Below are positions 25,659 to 33,742 of a stretch of 64,000 nucleotides of DNA, in pieces. Position 1 is the stretch's first letter; each line of letters begins with the position of its first letter. This stretch comes from Methanosphaerula subterraneus. Lineage in GTDB: Archaea > Halobacteriota > Methanomicrobia > Methanomicrobiales > Methanospirillaceae. The notes below the pieces were generated by a model. The model searched no databases. It saw only the letters and a list, made by a program, of their open reading frames with translations, and was not told where the DNA came from. The stretch is from assembly GCF_052055875.1 (NCBI RefSeq), contig NZ_CP170508.1:2356001-2420000 (forward strand). The letters are read 5' to 3'. Made by a program: the position numbers and the translations under genes.

Positions 25659-26567
25659 ATGGAAACAGTCACAGTCACAATCAAGGAACAGCCGAAACTC
25701 TTCGTTGAGGCAGAGCACATCTCCCCTGACGGATTCGCAGGCAAGAGTGCCGCTGAGATCGCAGCCCTTCATGTCTATGAAGGGGTCGAACAGTTCACGG
25801 TAGGCAAATACTTCGAGATCGCCGGCAATGCCGGCCTCACCGCAGCAGAGACGAAGGTCGTCCTGAAGGGCGACTTCTCCCGGGTCAAGTACCTGGGCAT
25901 GAAGATGTCAGCCGGTGAGATGGTGATCGAAGGAAACGCTGACATGTATGTCGGTGCCTGGATGGAAGGCGGGAAGCTGACCGTTAAGGGCAACGTCGAC
26001 GCCTTCGCTGCCACCGGTATGAAAGGCGGCGAGCTGCTGATCGAAGGGAACGCAGGCAATTATCTCGGGTCGGCATACCGTGGCGACTGGCGCGGGATGC
26101 AGAGCGGTCTGATCCGCGTCGGCGGCAACGCCGGCAGCGACATCGGGACGTTCATGAATGGCGGCACGATCATCATCAACGGTGATGTGGATGTCCATGT
26201 CGCCACCCATGCAGAGGGCGGGATTATCATCGTCAAGGGTAACGCCAAGAGCAGGGTCGGCGGCCAGATGGTCGAAGGTGAGATCACGGTCTTCGGGACC
26301 ATCGATGTGATGATGCCCGGCTTCAAGTACATCAGTGACGTGGAGCGGGAGGTCGACGGTCAGAAGGCGGTCTTCGCATTCTACCAGGGCGACCTCGGCG
26401 AGCGGCACCGGACGAAGAAAGGGCAGGTCATCTATGGCTCGATCTACGTGAAGAAGGCCGCTGCAGCTGATGAGGATGCAGCCAGAACGGCACGCCTGCA
26501 CGCAATGCGCGAGCAGAAGAAGGCGAAGAGGAAGGCTGCGGCCGAGACCTCCTCTTCAGAAGAGTAA
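25659..26567 (+). CDS. fwdC: Formylmethanofuran dehydrogenase subunit C
   Basis: 302 residues from ATG 25659, behind GAGGTGAGGGGT. The centre is built of repeated G-x-x-G-x-x-x-G turns (for example MKGGELLIEGNAGNYLG) of the right-handed beta-helix also found in the C-terminal domain of glutamate synthase; it scaffolds FwdA and FwdB. The last 40 or so residues are an Ala/Lys/Arg/Glu-rich tail ending in TSSSEE, which makes the protein longer than the roughly 270 residues usual for FwdC. Last gene of the operon; a T7 run follows. Confidence 0.93.
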   Translation: METVTVTIKEQPKLFVEAEHISPDGFAGKSAAEIAALHVYEGVEQFTVGKYFEIAGNAGLTAAETKVVLKGDFSRVKYLGMKMSAGEMVIEGNADMYVGAWMEGGKLTVKGNVDAFAATGMKGGELLIEGNAGNYLGSAYRGDWRGMQSGLIRVGGNAGSDIGTFMNGGTIIINGDVDVHVATHAEGGIIIVKGNAKSRVGGQMVEGEITVFGTIDVMMPGFKYISDVEREVDGQKAVFAFYQGDLGERHRTKKGQVIYGSIYVKKAAAADEDAARTARLHAMREQKKAKRKAAAETSSSEE

Positions 26568-26611
26568 CATCCATTGTTTATTCAGCACCAGCCGGTTCAT
26601 TGCAACCACAC

Positions 26612-26618
26612 TTTTTTT
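26612..26618 (+). terminator. Oligo-T terminator of the fwd-hdr operon
   Basis: Seven T residues 45 bp after the fwdC stop, with no gene between; archaeal RNA polymerase stops at such T runs. Confidence 0.5.
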
Positions 26619-26661
26619 AAATCGAGCACGCTTCTCCCAGGCAGGATCTCAACTTTGAGAG

Positions 26662-26673
26662 AATAAATGTTTA
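26662..26673 (+). promoter_or_regulatory. purA promoter
   Basis: AATAAATGTTTA lies about 40 nt before ATG 26709, and no ribosome site is visible, so a short-leader or leaderless mRNA is likely. Confidence 0.45.
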
Positions 26674-26708
26674 TCAGGGTGAATCACCCCACAGTATATG
26701 ATAGAATA

Positions 26709-27719
26709 ATGACCTGTACCGTGATAGTAGGTGGATTCTTTGGTGACGAAGGAAAGGGGAAGATTGTCGCACATATTGCCCATGCAGATGAGCCCACAAT
26801 CATTGCACGGGGCGGTGTAGGCCCAAACGCAGGTCACACCGTCCAGGTGGGTGACAAGGAGTACGGCGTCAGGATGGTCCCTTCAGGGTTCGTCTATCCT
26901 GATGCCCGCCTCTGTATCGGGGCAGGGGTGCTCGTCGACCCGCGTGTGCTGGCGCGGGAGGTCGATGTTCTGGGTGTGAAGGGGCGGATCTTCGTCGACC
27001 GGCGGTGTGGTGTCATCGAAGAGAAGCATATTGCAGCAGATAAGGCCAGCGTTCATCTCTCCCAGAAGATCGGGTCCACCGGTACAGGCTGCGGCCCGGC
27101 CAATGCGGATCGGGTAATGCGGGTCGGCAGGCTGGCACAGGATCTGCCCGAACTGAAGGAGTACCTGATCGATGTTCCGGTCGAGGTGAACACGGCGATC
27201 GATAATGATGAGGTCGTCCTCCTTGAAGGAACACAGGGATTTGGTATCTCGCTCTATTATGGCAGTTATCCGTTCGTGACCAGCAAGGACACCTCGGCCT
27301 CCCAGATCGCGGCAGATATCGGGGTCGGCCCGACCGGGATCGACGATGTGGTCGTGGTCTTCAAGGCCTACCCGACCAGGGTCGGGGAAGGTCCTTTCTC
27401 CACCGAGATGTCGCATGAACAGTCCGGGGAACTCGGTCTTCAGGAGTTCGGAACGGTCACTCACCGCGAACGACGGATCGGATGCTGGGACGGGGAGATG
27501 GCCCGGTATTCGGCGATGATCAACGGGTGTACACAGGTCGCGATCACCGGGATCGATAAGGTCGACAAGGCCTGCTTCGGTGTGACCGAGTATGAGAAAC
27601 TGACCCCGAAGGCCCTGGCATTCCTCCGTGCGGCCGAGGATGATATCAACCGGCCGATCACGCTGATCTCGACCGGCCCTGAACTCTCCCAGATCATCGA
27701 TCTGCGTGACGAGTTCTAA
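26709..27719 (+). CDS. purA: Adenylosuccinate synthetase (short archaeal form)
   Basis: 336 residues. It joins IMP and aspartate with GTP to make adenylosuccinate in AMP synthesis. The P-loop-like GGFFGDEGKGK at the N-terminus, GGVGPNAGHTV, and GSTGTGCGPANADR match the family. The length fits the archaeal form, which lacks segments of the ~430-residue bacterial enzyme. ATG 26709 is chosen over the open frame from 26667 because the family begins directly with the nucleotide-binding strand (TCTVIVGG). Confidence 0.94.
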   Translation: MTCTVIVGGFFGDEGKGKIVAHIAHADEPTIIARGGVGPNAGHTVQVGDKEYGVRMVPSGFVYPDARLCIGAGVLVDPRVLAREVDVLGVKGRIFVDRRCGVIEEKHIAADKASVHLSQKIGSTGTGCGPANADRVMRVGRLAQDLPELKEYLIDVPVEVNTAIDNDEVVLLEGTQGFGISLYYGSYPFVTSKDTSASQIAADIGVGPTGIDDVVVVFKAYPTRVGEGPFSTEMSHEQSGELGLQEFGTVTHRERRIGCWDGEMARYSAMINGCTQVAITGIDKVDKACFGVTEYEKLTPKALAFLRAAEDDINRPITLISTGPELSQIIDLRDEF

Positions 27720-27759
27720 CACTGCGGTGTTGACAGAGAAGAGAGGACTGGTGAGTGAT

Positions 27760-27942
27760 ATGAGAAGAAGTATGATGGAGATTCTCTGCTGTCCGATCTG
27801 CAAGGGCGACCTTTCCCTGCAGGTGGCCGAAGAGAACGAATCGGAGGTCCTGGAAGGTACGCTCTTCTGTGCAGCCTGCAGGACCGGGTACCCAATCCAT
27901 GACGGGATCCCGGACCTGCTCCCGAAGCAGAAGACGGCATAG
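27760..27942 (+). CDS. Trm112-like zinc protein
   Basis: 60 residues from ATG 27760, with ATG 27772/27775 (MEILCCP) also possible. The sequence MEILCCPICKGDL...LFCAACRTGYPIHDGIPDLLP has the two cysteine pairs and the Pro-rich end of the Trm112/UPF0434 family. In archaea and eukaryotes Trm112 activates several RNA and protein methyltransferases by forming heterodimers. It starts 40 bp after purA and is followed closely by a membrane protein gene. No methyltransferase is adjacent. Confidence 0.85.
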   Translation: MRRSMMEILCCPICKGDLSLQVAEENESEVLEGTLFCAACRTGYPIHDGIPDLLPKQKTA

Positions 27943-27953
27943 TGGTGAGTCTG

Positions 27954-28487
27954 ATGGAGGCCAACGAGATCTACCTGAACCGGAAGAGGATCAACTCGCT
28001 CGAGGTCCCCCGCGACCCGCTCCAGGTCGGGGTGGGCCGGCCTCTCACCTTCCGGCTGATCAACTACGGTGCCCCGGTCCACCTCTCTTTTTCGGCCGTG
28101 GACGCCGGGCAGTTTACCGAATTCACGCATCAGAACATCTTTGTCCGTGACGAGATGATCTTTGACCTTCCGATCCGTGAAGACGCCTATCCGGGGACCT
28201 TCTCGATCAATGTGGTCACCGGGTACGGGACGGTCAGGGACACCATCGAGGTGCAGGTGATCCGGCCGAAGGTGGTGAAGGAGGTGGCAGAGCGACAGCG
28301 GACCCAGTACCCGGTCTATGTGGAACCTGAAACCTCGACACCCCCGGTGGTGCAGATCTTTGCGATCGTCGGCCTCTTTCTGTACCTGCTCTGGTGGTAT
28401 GTGCGGGTGGACCTGCTGAACTTCACCGCCTTCGTTCTCCTCTTCGCAGGGATCCTGGTTCAATGGTACTCCCACCGGCAGGGATAA
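27954..28487 (+). CDS. Membrane-anchored beta-rich protein of unknown function
   Basis: 177 residues from ATG 27954, five bases behind GGTGA; GTG 27942/27945 are alternatives. The first 120 residues look like an immunoglobulin-like or copper-domain-like sandwich (PLTFRLINYGAPVHLSFS, REDAYPGTFSINVVTGYGTV). Two hydrophobic segments close the C-terminus (VVQIFAIVGLFLYLLWWY and LLNFTAFVLLFAGILV). I do not recognise a function. It overlaps the start of cbiB by 25 bp, so it belongs to the purA-cbiB-pdxST transcription group. Confidence 0.75.
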   Translation: MEANEIYLNRKRINSLEVPRDPLQVGVGRPLTFRLINYGAPVHLSFSAVDAGQFTEFTHQNIFVRDEMIFDLPIREDAYPGTFSINVVTGYGTVRDTIEVQVIRPKVVKEVAERQRTQYPVYVEPETSTPPVVQIFAIVGLFLYLLWWYVRVDLLNFTAFVLLFAGILVQWYSHRQG

Positions 28488-29395
28488 CCCTCCTGGTCCT
28501 GGCAGGTTCTCTGCTGGTGGATCGGATGATCGGGGACCCCCATTCCCGGTTTCATCCTGTCGCGCTCCTCGGCACGTTTATCGGTCTCTGGGGCCGGCCT
28601 GAACGCTGGCACCCGCGGGTACAGCGGGCGATCGGCCTCTTTGCAACCGTGCTGACAGCCACGCTCTTCGCCCTGCCGTTCTGGCTCTTCTCGACCTATG
28701 CCCCGCTCGCCCTCTACCTGGTGGCAGGCCCGTTTCTGCTCAAGTCCTGCTTTGCATGGCGTTCGCTGGAGGAGCACGCGACCGCGGTCGTGACGGCCGT
28801 GGGGTCTGACCTCGGCTCGGGACGGCGCGAGGTCCAGCGGCTGGTCTCGCGGAACACAGCAGCACTGGACGGGGAGCATATCCTCTCGGCGGCCTACGAG
28901 TCGATGGCAGAGAACCTGGTCGACAGCATCATTGCTCCCCTTCTCTTCTTCCTGGTCTTCGGGCTGGCCGGTGCCGCGGTGTACCGGGCGGTCAATACGA
29001 TGGATGCGATGCTCGGATACCGGGACGAACGCGAACGGCTCGGCTGGGCGCCGGCCAGGCTTGACGACCTGCTCAGTTACATCCCGGCCCGGGTCACCGG
29101 CCTGTTGCTGCTGCTGATCTTTGCTCTCCGCGGGCGGGGACGAACGGCCTGGCAGACCTTCGTCCGGGATCGGAAGAAACGGCCCGGGTTCAACGGGGGG
29201 ATCCCGATGTCCCTGATCGCCGGCGGGACGGGGGTGCTCTTTGAGAAACCCGGGGTCTACCGGATCGGGGAAGCCGAGGGGCCCCTCTCTGAACGAGGGG
29301 TGTTGGTTGTCCGGGCGGTCAGGGAGGCCACGCTGCTGCTGGTGGTGCTTGCCGGGTGCATACTCTTTTTATTGCGTGTGCTCTCCTATAGATAG
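28463..29395 (+). CDS. cbiB: Adenosylcobinamide-phosphate synthase (CbiB/CobD family)
   Basis: 310 residues, integral membrane. CbiB attaches the aminopropanol-phosphate arm to cobyric acid in cobalamin synthesis; methanogens need large amounts of corrinoid for Mtr. Family marks are DRMIGDPHSRFHPVALLGTFI at the start, RDTAALDG-like SRNTAALDGEHI, ESMAENLVDSIIAPL, and NTMDAMLGYRDE. The start ATG 28463 lies inside the preceding gene. Followed four bases later by pdxS. Confidence 0.93.
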   Translation: MVLPPAGITLLVLAGSLLVDRMIGDPHSRFHPVALLGTFIGLWGRPERWHPRVQRAIGLFATVLTATLFALPFWLFSTYAPLALYLVAGPFLLKSCFAWRSLEEHATAVVTAVGSDLGSGRREVQRLVSRNTAALDGEHILSAAYESMAENLVDSIIAPLLFFLVFGLAGAAVYRAVNTMDAMLGYRDERERLGWAPARLDDLLSYIPARVTGLLLLLIFALRGRGRTAWQTFVRDRKKRPGFNGGIPMSLIAGGTGVLFEKPGVYRIGEAEGPLSERGVLVVRAVREATLLLVVLAGCILFLLRVLSYR

Positions 29396-29399
29396 GAAC

Positions 29400-30296
29400 A
29401 TGAAGCTCGAGGAACTGAGGTTCGGCACCGAGCTGCTGAAGCGCGGATTCGCGTCCATGCAGAAGGGTGGTGTGATCATGGATGTGGTCAACGCTGATCA
29501 GGCGCGGATCGCTGAGGAAGCAGGGGCTGTCGCCGTGATGGCCCTTGAGCGGGTGCCTGCAGAGATCAGAAAGGCCGGCGGGGTGGCCAGGATGGCAGAC
29601 CCCGACCGGGTGATCGGGATCATCGATGCGGTCAGCATCCCGGTGATGGGCAAGGTCAGGATCGGCCACTTTGTCGAGGCGCGGGTGCTCGAATCGCTCG
29701 GGGTCGATATGATCGATGAGAGCGAGGTGCTGACGCCTGCGGACGAGGAGTACCATATCCGGAAGACAGAGTTCGATGTCCCGTTCGTCTGCGGTGCGCG
29801 GAACCTCGGCGAGGCCCTCCGGCGGATCGATGAAGGTGCTGCAATGATCAGGACCAAGGGCGAGGCCGGCACCGGCAACGTCGTCGAGGCGGTCAGGCAC
29901 ATGCATGCGATCATGGGCGAGATCCGGCAGCTCAAGGGGCTCGACCGGCAGGAACTGATCGACCGGGCACGGTCCATCGAGGCGCCTTCAGCTCTCGTCA
30001 TCGAGTGCGCGGAACGGGGCAGACTTCCGGTCGTGAACTTCTCGGCCGGCGGGATTGCGACCCCCTCGGACGCGGCCCTGATGATGCACCTCGGTGCAGA
30101 CGGCGTCTTCGTCGGTTCAGGGATCTTCCTCTCCAGCGACCCGGCCAGAACGGCCAAGGCGGTCGTCGAAGCGGTCAACCATTACCAGGAGCCGGCCGTT
30201 ATCGCCGAAGTCTCCCGCGGACTTGGCGAGGCGATGAAGGGGATCGACGTTCATACGCTGAAGGACGACGAGGTGCTCCAGTTCCGTGGACGTTAA
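29400..30296 (+). CDS. pdxS: Pyridoxal 5'-phosphate synthase, lyase subunit
   Basis: 298 residues. PdxS builds PLP from ribose 5-phosphate, glyceraldehyde 3-phosphate and ammonia delivered by PdxT. It is a TIM barrel with the catalytic lysines in GKVRIGH and RTKGEAGTG and the phosphate-binding FSAGGIATPSDAALM. An AGGA lies just before ATG 29400 (short spacing). The stop overlaps the pdxT start by 11 bp, the usual arrangement for a two-subunit enzyme. Confidence 0.97.
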   Translation: MKLEELRFGTELLKRGFASMQKGGVIMDVVNADQARIAEEAGAVAVMALERVPAEIRKAGGVARMADPDRVIGIIDAVSIPVMGKVRIGHFVEARVLESLGVDMIDESEVLTPADEEYHIRKTEFDVPFVCGARNLGEALRRIDEGAAMIRTKGEAGTGNVVEAVRHMHAIMGEIRQLKGLDRQELIDRARSIEAPSALVIECAERGRLPVVNFSAGGIATPSDAALMMHLGADGVFVGSGIFLSSDPARTAKAVVEAVNHYQEPAVIAEVSRGLGEAMKGIDVHTLKDDEVLQFRGR

Positions 30297-30873
30297 GATA
30301 GGGGTGCTGGCACTCCAGGGGGACGTCGCCGAACATATCGCGGCCTTCCAGCGGGCGCTCGACACGATCCCTGACGTCAGGGGATCGGTCGTCGAGGTGC
30401 GGGAGGCGGCCCAGATCCCGTCCCTCGATGCGATCGCGATCCCTGGCGGGGAGTCGACGACGATCTCCCGACTGATCGAGAAGAACCGGATGCATGAGGC
30501 GCTGACCGGCTTCTCCGGCGGGATCTTTGCGACCTGCGCCGGGATGGTGCTGATGGCGCACCGTGTCGAAGACCCGCGGATCCGGCCGCTCGGCCTGATC
30601 GATATGGACGTGGACCGGAACGCTTTCGGGCGGCAGCGGGAGTCGTTCGAGGCTGATATATCCATTCGGGGTCTCGATGCTCCGTTCCATGCGGTCTTCA
30701 TCCGGGCGCCGGTGGTCAGGTCGGTCGGGCCGGCCGTGACGGTCCTCGCTGCCGTCGACCATGGAATCGTGGCGGTATCGCAGGGGAAGCATATGGCCCT
30801 CTCGTTCCATCCGGAGCTCGGGGGCGACCTCAGGCTTCACCGGCTCTTCCTTGAAGGGCTTGGGATCGCCTGA
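30286..30873 (+). CDS. pdxT: Pyridoxal 5'-phosphate synthase, glutaminase subunit
   Basis: 195 residues, GTG start inside the end of pdxS. Class-I glutaminase: oxyanion loop PGGESTTIS, nucleophile Cys in FATCAGMVL, and the His-x-Glu pair in LSFHPELGGD. It supplies ammonia to PdxS. Confidence 0.96.
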   Translation: MDVKIGVLALQGDVAEHIAAFQRALDTIPDVRGSVVEVREAAQIPSLDAIAIPGGESTTISRLIEKNRMHEALTGFSGGIFATCAGMVLMAHRVEDPRIRPLGLIDMDVDRNAFGRQRESFEADISIRGLDAPFHAVFIRAPVVRSVGPAVTVLAAVDHGIVAVSQGKHMALSFHPELGGDLRLHRLFLEGLGIA

Positions 30874-30880
30874 AACGATA

Positions 30881-30904
30881 TTTTTTTTACAGCACTTTTT
30901 TTTA
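30881..30904 (+). terminator. Double oligo-T terminator after pdxT
   Basis: Two runs of eight T (30881-30888 and 30896-30903) directly after the pdxT stop, in a 53-bp gap between converging genes. Confidence 0.6.
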
Positions 30905-30926
30905 AAAATAGAGAAGAAGCCGCCGG

Positions 30927-31880
30927 TCAGAGCGGTATAGTGCCGGTGACCCGGAGTTTGCCCCCTTCCAGGTAGCAGAGCACCCCGTTGTCCCCGGAGC
31001 GGGCGATCACCGGTTTATCCAGGGCCAGCGTGATGGTGGGGTGGTGCCAGTCGCCCTGATCGGTGACGGCCGTGATCCGGCAGGGGATGAACTGCATCCA
31101 GTGGCCGAGGTACAGCACCATCCCTTCCTTGAGGGCGGCAGGCCAGTACTTCACGAGACGGGCCTCTGCGGTGATCTCGTCCCTGACCTGCAGATCCTTA
31201 TCGCCGGTCAGCACATCGCCGCGGTTCAGCTCGTCGGCCTCGATGTTCTTCAGCGCGACGCCGACCCGGTCCCCCTGCACCGCAGTATCCGCGTCGTCAT
31301 CGTGTTTCTGAAGGGATCTGACCTGAACGCTCTTCTTTCCGGGGAGGACGGTCAGGGTGTCATGCTTATGGATGGTTCCGAAGGCCACGTCCCCGAGGAC
31401 CACGGTCCCGATCCCTTTCACCGGGAATGCATGGTCCACCGGGACGGTCCCCGGCTCGGTTCCCGGGGCCGGCTGTCCGAGGGCGTGGGAGAGGAAGAAC
31501 TCCCGCTCGGCGACCGGGTCGTCCTCGATCACCGTATAATGCTCGACGACTGTTCCCTTGATGAGCGGGGCCAGCTCTTCGCGGGTCAGGTAGTTCTTCA
31601 GCACCAGCCAGCCCTGCGTGATCCCTGCAGAGTCGAGCATCAATACGCACTCCCCGAATTGCGCCGTGATGGCGTCCACCACCACCAGGGCGCCGGCGGC
31701 TGTTGAGACTGCATAGAAGAGCGAGACGATCCGTTCGGGGTACCTGGTCGGTTCGATGAACGTGACCGTCGTCTCCCCTCTCTTCAGGTTATAGTAGGTG
31801 ATGTCGCTGGCAGTGCCGGCCTTGCCCAGGTCCTTTGCATACCCGTTCTCACCGAGCACCGCAATTGTCAGGTTTGCCAT
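30927..31880 (-). CDS. EF-Tu/SelB-like protein without a nucleotide-binding P-loop
   Basis: 317 residues from ATG 31880, preceded by AGGATCAC. The C-terminal two thirds match domains 2 and 3 of translation GTPases (PVDHAFPVKGIGTVVLGDVAFGTI, GDRVGVALKNIEADELNRGDVLT). The N-terminal domain has a G-domain-like layout, but the P-loop position reads GENGYAKDLGKAG with no GxxxxGK[ST], and I find no NKxD. It therefore probably does not hydrolyse GTP. Relatives are annotated in methanogens only as EF-Tu domain 2 proteins. Role unknown; it could bind a tRNA or act as a regulatory decoy of an elongation factor. Single-gene unit. Confidence 0.8.
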   Translation of the reverse strand: MANLTIAVLGENGYAKDLGKAGTASDITYYNLKRGETTVTFIEPTRYPERIVSLFYAVSTAAGALVVVDAITAQFGECVLMLDSAGITQGWLVLKNYLTREELAPLIKGTVVEHYTVIEDDPVAEREFFLSHALGQPAPGTEPGTVPVDHAFPVKGIGTVVLGDVAFGTIHKHDTLTVLPGKKSVQVRSLQKHDDDADTAVQGDRVGVALKNIEADELNRGDVLTGDKDLQVRDEITAEARLVKYWPAALKEGMVLYLGHWMQFIPCRITAVTDQGDWHHPTITLALDKPVIARSGDNGVLCYLEGGKLRVTGTIPL

Positions 31881-32034
31881 CGTGATCCTTAATACAAGGG
31901 CGCCCAAGGTACATCTACCCTTCGCCTGGTCGTGATCCGCCCGGTTCCATCGTCCTCGTATAAAGGATCATCACAAGCGCTATGTAGTACAATGCTGAAT
32001 TTTATAGGATACAGGATATCATTCGAGGCAACAT

Positions 32035-33162
32035 ATGAAGCGCACATCTATTGGAATTTTAATTCTGATCGGGTCTCTCCTCTTCCTAGGGGTGGGGACG
32101 ACAGCGGTATCTGCAACGGTGCACATCCTCCCGCTTGGGGACTCTCTGACCAAAGGGATGACCGACACCGCTGAGTCTGCGAGTCACCCTACGTACCGCT
32201 ACTGGCTGTACAATGATCTGAAGGTGGCCGGATATGACTTTGACTTTGTTGGGAGCTGGACGCAACCGAACTTTGCCTACTCCTTCGACCAGCACAACGA
32301 AGCGCATGGTGGGTATACCACCGACGGGATTCTGAACGGCGCTTCTGATGATCCCGCCCAGGGCAAGCTCTCCCAGTGGCTCACCGGTTATCATGCCGAC
32401 ATCGTCCTCCTCATGATTGGGACCAACGACTGCCTCCACCAGATTCCAACCGACCAGTCGATCAGCAACATCGGTGCAATCATCGACCAGGTCCGGGCAC
32501 AGAACCCGAATGCAAAGATTCTGCTCGCCTCCATCCCGCCGACCGCGACACAGAGGGATAACCTGGTTGCCCTGAATGCACGCATCCCGGCGCTCGCATC
32601 CCAGAAGAGCACGGCCCAGTCTCCGGTATACTTTGTCGACCAGTACTCAGGCTTTGACGGAGTCAACGACAACCAGGCGTCGAGTGGTATCCACCCAGAT
32701 GAGAGCGGAGAGAAGAAACTGGCAGCCAAGTGGTTCAGTGCTATCCGTCAGGTCCTCGGTGGATCGGCGGTCACGGCACCGACCGCGGCACCAACCGCAG
32801 TTGCAACCGCGACTGCTGTTCCGGTCCAGACCGTAGCCGTGCAGACGGTTGCCGTCCAGACCGTGGCTGCACAGCCAATGGCCGTGCAGACAGTTGCGAC
32901 CACGGCCCCGGTCCAGAGTGTCATCACCTCGTCCTCGTTTGGATCGAGTTTTGGACTCGGCAAACAGTTTGTCATCGGTGATACGAGTTTCGTCGCGCCG
33001 ACTGGCGTTTCACAGAGTTCGGGGAGCAGTTGGGGCACCTGGAGCCCATTCAATGCAGCACCTCGTGACTTCTCTGCAACCGCCAATTCGCAGAGCCTGA
33101 CCCCGCCGAATCAGATGTTCGTCAGATGGTATCCAGCCGGTTTCCCCACCGGCAGAGATTAA
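32035..33162 (+). CDS. Secreted SGNH/GDSL hydrolase
   Basis: 375 residues. An N-terminal signal peptide (hydrophobic stretch to about residue 26, then ATVHILPL) precedes an SGNH esterase domain: block I GDSLT (Ser nucleophile), the glycine region HGGYTTDGIL, block III GTND, and block V GIHPDESG with the Asp-His pair. After about residue 240 comes a Thr/Ala/Val linker with five repeats of VQTVA-type units, then a Ser/Gly-rich tail. Likely an extracellular carbohydrate or lipid esterase. GAGG lies six bases before the ATG and a TATA box (TTTTATAGG) near 32000. Confidence 0.87.
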   Translation: MKRTSIGILILIGSLLFLGVGTTAVSATVHILPLGDSLTKGMTDTAESASHPTYRYWLYNDLKVAGYDFDFVGSWTQPNFAYSFDQHNEAHGGYTTDGILNGASDDPAQGKLSQWLTGYHADIVLLMIGTNDCLHQIPTDQSISNIGAIIDQVRAQNPNAKILLASIPPTATQRDNLVALNARIPALASQKSTAQSPVYFVDQYSGFDGVNDNQASSGIHPDESGEKKLAAKWFSAIRQVLGGSAVTAPTAAPTAVATATAVPVQTVAVQTVAVQTVAAQPMAVQTVATTAPVQSVITSSSFGSSFGLGKQFVIGDTSFVAPTGVSQSSGSSWGTWSPFNAAPRDFSATANSQSLTPPNQMFVRWYPAGFPTGRD

Positions 33163-33172
33163 TCAATTTTTT
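33136..33172 (+). terminator. Terminator overlapping the end of the SGNH hydrolase gene
   Basis: GCCGGT/ACCGGC (33136-33141 and 33148-33153) can form a six-pair stem at the very end of the coding region, followed after the stop by T6 (33167-33172); another T7 at 33186-33192 follows. Confidence 0.5.
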
Positions 33173-33190
33173 CAATTATCTGATCTTTTT

Positions 33191-33679
33191 TTAGCGTCCA
33201 TTTCCGGCCGCAGAATCTCTGGTCTCTGTATTGATCAGCCCGAGCGTCCAGAGCACCTGTCTTGCGGCCCCGAGCCCGCCGTCGAGAAAGACCGCCCCGA
33301 TCACCGCCTCGCAGCACTCAGCGAGCACCCTGCCCGACAGCCAGACCTCCTGTGCCTCTTCCCCCTTTCCCCAGAGAACCAGCGGCGCAAGATCGATCGA
33401 TTCAGCGATGGTGCGAAGCACACTCATGTTCACCCGTCGCACCTTCTGGACGGTGATCTCTCCCTTTCTGGTCACCCCGGTCTGCAGCAGGTCGTCGATC
33501 ACCAGAAGGTCGATCACTGCGTCTCCGAGCGTGGCCAGGGCGTCCATGTCCTGATCGTCTCCGAACTGCTGTTCCCGGGCATATGCCAGCCGGGTCAGCG
33601 CTCGCCGGGGGTGCGCCCGATCAAAAAACCTGTATCCGATCCGCTGTTCAAGAACCTCGATCTGAATCTCCGGCATCAC
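33191..33679 (-). CDS. RNase III-fold protein without dsRNA-binding domain
   Basis: 162 residues, a single RNase III-like helical domain. The signature helix reads LATLGDAVIDLLV, where RNase III has an ERLEFLGD-type sequence, and the second acidic pair is in AECCEAVIGAVFLDGG. The Asp in LGD and the last Glu are kept. One upstream Glu position is Ala, another is Asp, and the usual Asp of the second motif is Glu. No C-terminal dsRNA-binding domain is present. It could be a divergent ribonuclease or a non-catalytic dimer like some mini-III relatives. ATG 33679 or 33676. Confidence 0.8.
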   Translation of the reverse strand: MMPEIQIEVLEQRIGYRFFDRAHPRRALTRLAYAREQQFGDDQDMDALATLGDAVIDLLVIDDLLQTGVTRKGEITVQKVRRVNMSVLRTIAESIDLAPLVLWGKGEEAQEVWLSGRVLAECCEAVIGAVFLDGGLGAARQVLWTLGLINTETRDSAAGNGR

Positions 33680-33742
33680 TGAGTACTGACTTCCCCTGCC
33701 GGTAAAAAAGGTCTGTCCTGATGACCGTGTGGATGGGATCGT

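Noticed and set aside
23918..25744. 608-codon minus-strand open frame opposite fwdA
   Set aside because: Antisense shadow of a strongly conserved gene, no recognisable domain.
29345..29399. Cobalamin or PLP riboswitch around cbiB/pdxS
   Set aside because: Only four bases separate the two genes, and no structured leader is visible before the gene group.
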